NCBI GenBank assembly: GCA_004794655.1
Contig: SMMW01000482.1
Location: 124,001-188,000 of the forward strand
DNA length: 64,000 nt
Direction: 5' to 3'
From: Marisa cornuarietis
Lineage: Eukaryota; Mollusca; Gastropoda; Architaenioglossa; Ampullariidae
Shown in pieces: positions 56,457 to 64,000 of the stretch. The notes beneath the pieces were generated by a model that did no database searches, was not told the DNA's origin, and was given only the letters and a program-made list of their open reading frames with translations. A program made the position numbers and the translations under genes. Position 1 is the first letter of the stretch. Each line of letters opens with the position of its first letter.

Positions 56457-57184
56457 AGCATATAACTTGCAGCCACCTAGATAAAATTTCTCTAAAGAGG
56501 GATGGACTCAGTCAAACATTTGAACGAATATGATATAATTTTCGTAAATTGAAATAAAAAACACCAGGAAAATATTCGTCTTGCATGTTATATGCTGACC
56601 TTATATTCTTTGACACTCTGTTTACATTCCAGATCTAAAACTCTACACAAACCGTACAGATGGTGGCAAACCATACAATTACCAGGTTTCTAAAAACAAT
56701 ATTAAAAGAAAAACGATAACAATGTTTTTAAGTCATGAACAGTAAAGCCTAATATAATGGCTAAAATGAAACTGAAGTCTAGAATATATGAAATGGGGAG
56801 CATAAGGGATCTGGCAGCCAGTACAGTACACCACCACTGCGGACGGGGCAGGTCTCTTATCTAGACACCAAGAGCAAGAGACAACAACAGGAAAAGAGGA
56901 CAACAGCAATTGTAAACAACACCAGCAATAGTAAACACCAGCGGCGTCAGGGAGCAGCGACCCTCCCTCCCACTCACCCCCAAACCCCTCCCCCTCCACG
57001 TCCCTCCCATCCTCCACTCCCCATTTTCTCCCAGATCCCCATCCCCCTACTCCAACAGTACGAAATCACCTGAAGGTGGAAGCACTTTTTCCTCCCAAAA
57101 CCAACATCCCAAGTGTACTCCACACTCTGAAGCAGTCGTTCTCCACCGACTAGTACAAGCCCAAACGTACACTTGTCAACCGCA
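56457..57184. other. Spacer, nothing recognised
   Basis: Open minus-strand stretches near 56733-57017 have low-complexity composition and no domain. No element ends seen. Confidence 0.4.
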
Positions 57185-57189
57185 CTTGT

Positions 57190-58556
57190 TGTCACGACAC
57201 GGGTGGTGCTGCACACACACTCACGCCTGACACTTGCGCGTTCTTTCAACAAAACACAAAACGATTGCCTGAGGCTGTCCAAATCATATTACTTCAGTTG
57301 TCATGTGGCCCAGGACTTTATACCATAAGATACGAACACAGAAATTCTTAATATATGTTCACTATCAAATTCTTAAAACTGTCAAATCATCAAAACAACA
57401 GTCCGCACTCCTTCACCTGGAAGTCATACGCTCTATTCTTCCATGCTCACTTATCCAATTCTTGGTCAATCCATTCCCACAGTTCAATTTTTCAATATAT
57501 ATCAACTTAAAACAATACACTTCAGACTTCCAATCTCAGTTATGAAATTCTCAGTCCTTCCCAACAGTTCAAGTTCTCAAAATATACCTTCTCAACGAGA
57601 CACTATGTCCTCGTCCTGTTCTCTCCCAAAATAACAGTTATCAATGACAATACTTACAGTTTTACAGTTCAGCAGTCAGCTATATTCGGGTAGTCGCTCT
57701 TCCTACCTCCAATCTCCCAGAATTCCAAAACAGCGCTACTCATACACATAAAGCAAGAACACCATTGACACTTAATCCAAATCGCTCTGGTCATCCTTCC
57801 CTCCAGGGGTGAAAAAATGACATTTTGACTGCTCTGAACAACACAGTTCTTTCCGACACTCGACGACGCACACACAGGCCGTGTCGACGAGGGGGGCAGG
57901 GGTCACAGTAGATAATCCTTGCAGAAGTAACGGGGCCAAGAATGCCCAACAGGCGGGCTCGCCAGTCCTCAGTAGTCGTCAGTTATCCAGACGCTGCGGG
58001 GTCAGGTCGGTCTCCAGAAAAACGTCGCTTGTCCTCGACGGTAGTACTTTATCCAGCCGCTGCTGGGTCAGGTAGACTTCTGGTACTGTCGCCCTCACCA
58101 TTAAGATCACTTCTGGGCGAGGTTTTCCACACAGGATCGCTTTCTCCTTCAATCTCCTTCTGTCTCGCGTGACTCGGCACGTCTTATTCCTTCTTCTCTC
58201 TCTCTCTCTCGCGTGACTCGGCACGTCTTATTCCTCTTCTCTATCCTTCTCCTCCTCTCTCTCGTGACTCCAGCACGTCTTAACCTTTCTTCTCTCTCTC
58301 TCTCTCTCGCGTGACTCGGCACGTCTTACCCCAGTTCTCTATCCTTCTCCTCCTCCAGTATCTCGGGCCTGAACACCTTATATAGGATTTCTTTCACGCT
58401 CAACTCTACTGCTGAGCAGTGTTCACTAAACTTAACCCTTACTTCTCTACCGATCACATTCATTCCTGCATACTCTCTATCCACACGTGACAATCCTAAG
58501 TTGTTAAGGGGTTAACATAGCCTGAAAAAAACTATGGCACGGACTGGTCCGTGACA
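57190..58556 (-). mobile_element. Solo LTR, family A (inverse copy)
   Basis: On the minus strand it starts TGTCACGGACCAGTCC and ends GTCGTGACA, with a perfect 5-bp duplication CTTGT at 57185-57189 and 58557-58561. It aligns over its length with 16131-17336. It is longer (1,367 bp) mainly because a block with GCGTGACTCGGCACGTCTTA and a CT run is present four times at 58160-58330 rather than twice. No internal region is present. Confidence 0.88.
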
Positions 58557-58561
58557 CTTGT

Positions 58562-59897
58562 GCAGAACGAGTGGTAGTGAAATATGATACGTGGAAGACT
58601 GAAGACTGAGGGGGCTGGGGGTGGGGACGATATCTGTGACTTTGTCACTGAATTCCTGATTTTATGACTGTCCCAGATCATTCTAGCTTGTTCTTCACGC
58701 ACCTTGCACACAGACAACTCAGTCTTCCTGTTTTTGAAACAGGAAGCTTATCCAGACGTGTTCAAATTTCAGACCGACTACCTCGCCTAACAAACTACAC
58801 ATTTGCCTTTCCTGGCGGGTAGTGGGTCCATGCTGACCTGCTTTACTTCGTGTGCAGCTTGCACCAATGTTTTCACCCGTGATCGAATGGGTGGTAAACA
58901 GTTTCACAAAGGACAGAGAGTGACAATTATGAAAGAGTGGGAAAGGGTATTGATGGTGGCAACCTTGGCAGTATAGATATAGCCGGTTATTCATCTTCAT
59001 AGCTTTATGCTCTAATATTTCTTTGATGAGATGTATAAAGAGAGCGTAAATTTTTGAGGTTCATGATTTTAATTTTGTAATCATGTCGGATGAACGCCGA
59101 AATATGGTCAATATAGTCCTACATTACTCACAGTGTAATAAATTATGGAGTCTTTTTACAAATGCACCAAAACCTACATTCTCAGATAATTCCAGGTGTA
59201 TAAAATATACATACCTTGATACCTTCATGTAACGCTGAAAACATGGCGTCTTTACAAGCTTGGCTAGTCGTCACTATTGTGCGTGTACCACCCTCTTGGT
59301 CTTTGGACAATCAAAGTATTATATTACCTTGAATGGCGCCTTCCAAGATCACGTGATCATTCAGTACCTGCACATTGGCGTCTTCCCAAGTGCTATGTAG
59401 TGCATTGCCAAAGGGAGATAAGAAGTGGCGACACTTGCCAAGGACCAGTCCGTGCTTTAGTGTGCTTATTTCTTGTTAACCCTTTTGCAACTCACGAGCT
59501 GAATGAGTAGGGAGAATGAATTAGGGAATGTATATGTCAGCGATGAAAGTGTTAATGAATATTCAAAATAAGCGCAACTCACTCACAAAATTTGGTGCAA
59601 AACGGCAAGAAATTGGCAGTCAGGTTCGTAAATGTGGAGTTAGAAAAAGGTGCAGCTGTAGTAGAGTGTAAGGCTTTTTGCCGACACCAGCGTCTGACAG
59701 GTACAGCGCTATATCGCCGATCTGCAAGTCTGCAATCGTCCTTTATTAGCGCTGTTGATAGTCTACCTCGCCAAGACGAGGTATGGTAGTAACATTCTTC
59801 TTATTTTGTTCACAATTATTGTAAACCATGAACGTATTCGAAGATTTTGTGTGAACTTCTGACGCGCCGAGTGAAGGGGGAATGCTTGGAATGTAGA
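58562..59897. other. Spacer before the large minisatellite
   Basis: A block near 59435-59455 (AAGGACCAGTCCGTGC) recalls the start of the family A LTR but the surrounding sequence does not align. No gene is supported. Confidence 0.4.
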
Positions 59898-60996
59898 GTA
59901 GTGAGCAGCAGAGAAATTGTACAGTAACTATGAGTTACAGGTTAACACGGAGAAATTGTACAGTAACTACGAGTTACTTACACGGAGAAATTGTACAGTA
60001 ACTACGAGTTACAGGTTAACACGGAGAAATTGTACAGTAACTACGAGTTACCGGTTAACACGGAGAAATTGTACAGTAACTACGAGTTACTTGCACGGAG
60101 AAATTGTACAGTAACTACGAGTTACTTGCACGGAGAAATTGTACAGTAACTATTAGTTACAGGTTAACACAGAGAAATTGTACAGTAACTACGAGTTACA
60201 GGTTAACACGGAGAAATTGTATAGTAACTGCGAGTTACAGGTTAACACGGAGAAATTGTATAGTAGCTACGAGTTACTTGCACGGAGAAATTGTACAGTA
60301 ACTATGAGTTACAGGTTAACACAGAGAAATTGTACAGTAACTACGAGTTACTTACACGGAGAAATTGTACAGTAACTACGAGTTACAGGTTAACACGGAG
60401 AAATTGTACAGTAACTACGAGTTACAGGTTAACACGGAGAAATTGTACAGTAACTACGAGTTACTTACACGGAGAAATTGTACAGTAACTACGAGTTACA
60501 GGTTAACACGGAGAAATTGTACAGTAACTACGAGTTACAGGTTAACACGGAGAAATTGTACAGTAACTACGAGTTACAGGTTAACACGGAGAAATTGTAC
60601 AGTAACTACGAGTTACTTACACGGAGAAATTGTACAGTAACTACGAGTTACAGGTTAACACGGAGAAATTGTACAGTAACTACGAGTTACAGGTTAACAC
60701 GGAGAAATTGTACAGTAACTACGAGTTACAGGTTAACACGGAGAAATTGTATAGTAACTACGAGTTACAGGTTAACACGGAGAAATTGTACAGTAACTAC
60801 GAGTTACTTTCACGGAGAAATTGTACAGTAACTACGAGTTACTTGCACGGAGAAATTGTACAGTAACTACGAGTTACTTGCACGGAGAAATTGTACAGTA
60901 ACTACGAGTTACAGGTTAACACAGAGAAATTATACAGTAACTACGAGTTACTTACACGGAGAAATTGTACAGTAACTACGAGTTACAGGTTAACAC
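59898..60996. repeat. 39/35-bp minisatellite, first block
   Basis: About 29 units of two lengths: 39 bp (GGAGAAATTGTACAGTAACT + ACGAGTTACAGGTTAACAC) and 35 bp (ending ACGAGTTACTTACAC). In every unit GTAACT and AGTTAC form an inverted repeat with a three-base loop. The array is preceded by GTGAGCAGCAGAGAAATTG. Confidence 0.95.
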
Positions 60997-61890
60997 AAGG
61001 TGGGCGACAGCAACATCACCTTCACGTCATCTGTTAGGAATCTGGGATTTATTGTCACCGCAGACATGACCCTTGATAAACATGTTACAGCTGTCTGTCA
61101 GTCTGCCTACTATGAGCTCCGTAAGATCAGTGCCATCCGTCACTTTCTCTCTACACGTGCCACCAACACTCTTGTCTGTGCGTTTGTTCTTTCACGACTT
61201 GACTACTGCAACTCCTTGCTGGCAGGCTGCCCCTCGTCCCTCATTCAGAAACTCCAGAGAGTACAGAACTCCGCTGCACGTCTGGTACTTAGAGCAAGGA
61301 AACGGGACCATGTCACTCCTCTCCTTCGTTTCCTACACTGGCTACCCGTCCGTTCTCGCATCCAGTACAAACTGTCTGTGCTGTGTTTTAATTTCTTTGC
61401 AGGCTCCTGTCCTGACTATTTCTCTGAACTTCTCATCCCTTACTCTCCGGCCAGACAACTCCGCTCTTCCTCTGACAACCGTACTCTGACTGTTCCTGTC
61501 ACCAGAACAACAACATATGGTCACAGGACTTTTGGCTACTGTGCTGCAAAACAATGGAACTCTCTTCCTTTCCATATCCGCCACCTTCCTACAATTGAAT
61601 CCTTCAAATCTGCACTGAAAACGCACCTCTTCCTTGAGCACTACTCCTAGTCCACAATGCTAGTCCTTACCCCCCCATTCCCTCTTGCTACTTTACCCAT
61701 CACTATTTTTCTCTGTTCCTGTTACTTGATGCCTTTTGTTATCTGTTTTTGTCAGTACTGTCGTTTTCTTTCGTCCCCTGTGTTCTGTATCTACTTAGTC
61801 CACGTCTCTTCCCCGTTTTAAGCGCTGAGCATGCTCTCTATGAGTGTGAATATGCGCTATAAAAATCTTCACTATTATTATTATTATTAA
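60997..61890 (+). mobile_element. 5'-truncated L2/CR1-type LINE inside the minisatellite
   Basis: An intact 216-codon frame (61000-61650) encodes the RT C-terminal region: VRNLGFIVTADMTLDKHV, ISAIRHFLS, VLSRLDYCNSLLAGCP, LQRVQNSAARLVL, LHWLPVRSRIQYKL and a WNSLPFHIR block near its end. These are hallmarks of L2/Crack-type elements. The 3' end is GCGCTATAAAAATCTTCACT and a TTA run. TTAACA on both sides may be the target duplication. The frame has no stops, so insertion is probably recent. Confidence 0.88.
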
Positions 61891-63145
61891 CATGGAGAAA
61901 TTGTATAGTAACTACGAGTTACAGGTTAACACGGAGAAATTGTACAGTAACTACGAGTTACTTGCACGGAGAAATTGTACAGTAACTACGAGTTACAGGT
62001 TAACACAGAGAAATTGTACAGTAACTACGAGTTACAGGTTAACACCGAGAAATTGTACAGTAACTACGAGTTACTTACACGGAGAAATTGTACAGTAACT
62101 ATGAGTTACTTTCACGGAGAAATTGTACAGTAACTACGAGTTACTTTCACGGAGAAATTGTACAGTAACTACGAGTTACTTACACGGAGAAATTGTACAG
62201 TAACTACGAGTTACAGGTTAACACGGAGAAATTGTATAGTCACTATGAGTTACAGGTTAACACAGAGAAATTGTACAGTAACTACGAGTTACTTACACGG
62301 AGAAATTGTACAGTAACTACGAGTTACAGGTTAACACGGCGAAATTGTACAGTAACTACGAGTTACAGGTTAACACGGAGAAATTGTACAGTAACTACAA
62401 GTTACAGGTTAACACGGAGAAATTGTACAGTAACTACGAGTTACAGGTTAACACGGAGAAATTGTACAGTAACTACGAGTTACAGGTTAACACGGAGAAA
62501 TTGTACAGTAACTACGAGTTACAGGTTAACACGGAGAAATTGTACAGTAACTACGAGTTACTTACACGGAGAAATTGTACAGTAACTACGAGTTACAGGT
62601 TAACACGGAGAAATTGTACAGTAACTACGAGTTACAGGTTAACACGGCGAAATTGTACAGTAACTACGAGTTACAGGTTAACACGGAGAAATTGTACAGT
62701 AACTACGAGTTACAGATTAACACGGAGAAATTGTACAGTAAATTGAGTTACTTACACGGAGAAATTGTACAGTAACTACGAGTTACTTACACGGAGAAAT
62801 TGTACAGTAACTACGAGTTACTTACACGGAGAAATTGTACAGCAAATGCGAGTTACAGGTTAACACGGAGAAATTGCAGTGAATGTGAACTGAGCTTTGG
62901 CGTTCCCAAGAAAGTTGTCTAAGGAGTTACAGATTAACACGGAGAAATTGTACAGTAACTACGAGTTACTTACACGGAGAAATTGTACAGTAACTACGAG
63001 TTACTTACACGGAGAAATTGTACAGTAACTACGAGTTACTTACACGGAGAAATTGTACAGCAAATGCGAGTTACAGGTTAACACGGAGAAATTGCAGTGA
63101 ATGTGAACTGAGCTTTGGCGTTCCCAAGAAAGTTGTCTAAGGAGT
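61891..63145. repeat. 39/35-bp minisatellite, second block with higher-order repeat
   Basis: The same two unit types continue after the LINE. Near the end, a block from about 62842 to 62925 (CAAATGCGAGTTACAGG through GGCGTTCCCAAGAAAGTTGT) recurs at about 63060-63141. It carries about 55 bp of non-repeat sequence plus flanking units, so a segment of array and its edge has been duplicated. Confidence 0.9.
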
Positions 63146-63369
63146 AAGACTCAGAGAAGATTAGCTGTTTGTGCAAGAGAGACAAGGGAATGAATGTATT
63201 TCCTAACCCTGACAAGGTATCGAAACAGTTTTTCTTTTTATCACCACTTTTATTATTGTTGTAAATAATGGTGAAAACACGGGGTGTCAAATCCTAACAT
63301 TTGAGTAAAAATGTTGAGACTATAAGTAATGGGGGTTATATTGTCCTTGATTGGAGTACTCATTAAGTC
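63146..63369. other. Unique spacer
   Basis: No feature recognised between the array end and the RTE tail. Confidence 0.4.
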
Positions 63370-63865
63370 ATGTCAGTCAGTCAGTCAGTCAGTCAGTCAG
63401 TCAGTCAGTCAGTCGTCCCTTGCCTGGCACCTGGCGTTGAGGGGGGGGAGCACATGGATAGACGCGGCAGCTGACAAGGGCCACCACTCTTGTCTATTGT
63501 GGGCGATAGTCAGCAGGTCCTGTACAGGACGACCAGTCCAGTCTTTGATGTTCGTAAGTCAGTTCTTTCTCTGACCACTGCGGCGTCGGCCACCCTCCAA
63601 GGTGCCTTGAAGGATAGTCTTCCACAAGGTGTCGTGCCGGGTCAAGTGACCAAAGAAGACCAGCTTACATCGCTTGACTGTTGATAGTAGAGGTTCCTAG
63701 TGTCCTACCAGTGTGGCAATCTTGTTTTGTTTTTTTGTTTTTTTACAAAGTCCTTGGTTTTGTGTTCTTTGTATGAGATCCGGAGCAGGCACTTGTTCTC
63801 GAATACCTGGATTCTCCTTTCCGTTTCGGCGAGCACAGCTCACGTGTCGCGTCCGTAGAGCAAGA
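63370..63865 (-). mobile_element. RTE-type LINE fragment with GTCA-type tail
   Basis: On the minus strand, frames show ETERRIQVFENKCL-like and RISYKEHKTKDF-like parts, then a stretch corresponding to GHVTRHDTL. They match the fragments at 300-770 and 19.8-20.7 kb, with frameshifts. The 3' tail is a 40-bp (TGAC)n run at about 63373-63413. An A-rich insertion near 63725-63745 breaks the frame. Confidence 0.7.
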
Positions 63866-63869
63866 TCGG

Positions 63870-64000
63870 CACTTACACGGAGAAATTGTAGAATTGGAAT
63901 GTACAGTAGTGAGCAGCAGAGAAATTGTACAGTAACTATGAGTTACAGGTTAACACGGAGAAATTGTACAGTAACTACGAGTTACTTACACGGAGAAATT
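63870..64000. repeat. 39/35-bp minisatellite, start of another block (cut by window end)
   Basis: The sequence GGAATGTACAGTAGTGAGCAGC followed by GAGAAATTG units repeats the beginning of the array at 59890-59990 almost base for base. The array goes on past the window. Confidence 0.9.

Noticed and set aside
59917..62775. Many overlapping open frames with repeated YSNYELQVNTEKL-type peptides
   Set aside because: They arise from the 39/35-bp tandem array and have no initiation or splice context. A repeat protein is not supported.
59898..63145. CRISPR-like array of repeats
   Set aside because: Units follow head to tail without unique spacers, and the genome is eukaryotic. It is a minisatellite.

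Overview
This is a eukaryotic, repeat-rich chromosome window, most likely from a mollusc and probably a gastropod. The evidence is spliced genes with GT-AG introns, a mitochondrial ribosomal protein gene, a collagen with a short cysteine-containing tail, a membrane carbohydrate sulfotransferase, and a dense mix of RTE, L2/CR1, I/R1-like, gypsy, mariner, hAT-like and TTAA-type elements. The species is not determined from the sequence. No rRNA, tRNA gene or CRISPR array was recognised.

Host genes. (1) 1234-6068 (+): the last three visible coding exons of a FACIT-like collagen, with a 3' UTR to about 6.75 kb. (2) 11544-39373 (-): a complete seven-exon gene for mitochondrial ribosomal protein L13 (MRPL13). 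Its 194 codons are spread over 27.8 kb and it contains one GC-AG intron. (3) 45374-52431 (-): a four-exon type II membrane carbohydrate sulfotransferase (HNK-1/CHST8-14 family) of 447 codons. All exon phases agree in the three genes. The collagen and MRPL13 genes converge.

Mobile DNA. The introns of MRPL13 are a nest of insertions. Intron 3 holds an I/R1-like LINE (about 24.64-33.27 kb, minus strand) split by a 5,278-bp element at 26760-32037 with similar inverted ends and a TTAA duplication. Inside that element are a degraded THAP domain (+) and a multi-exon gene (-) encoding a cysteine-rich domain like the C-terminal (ballast) domain of P2X7. Other introns carry two solo LTRs with perfect 5-bp target duplications, a mariner-type MITE, RTE fragments, an L2-tailed short retroposon and a STRAD-like pseudokinase copy. 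From 40.9 to 44 kb lies a gypsy remnant between two related inverted LTRs. An LTR-like unit and an 8-bp-duplication MITE follow at 46.9-48.75 kb.

The right end (53-64 kb) consists mainly of two minisatellites with units near 39 bp. One is interrupted by an RTE element with a 12-bp duplication, the other by an L2-type element. Between them are a third solo LTR and a short retroposon that carries a fragment of a STRAD-like pseudokinase.

The items most worth following up are the TTAA element with its P2X7-type gene, the STRAD fragment inside a retroposon, and the two minisatellites with near-equal unit lengths.
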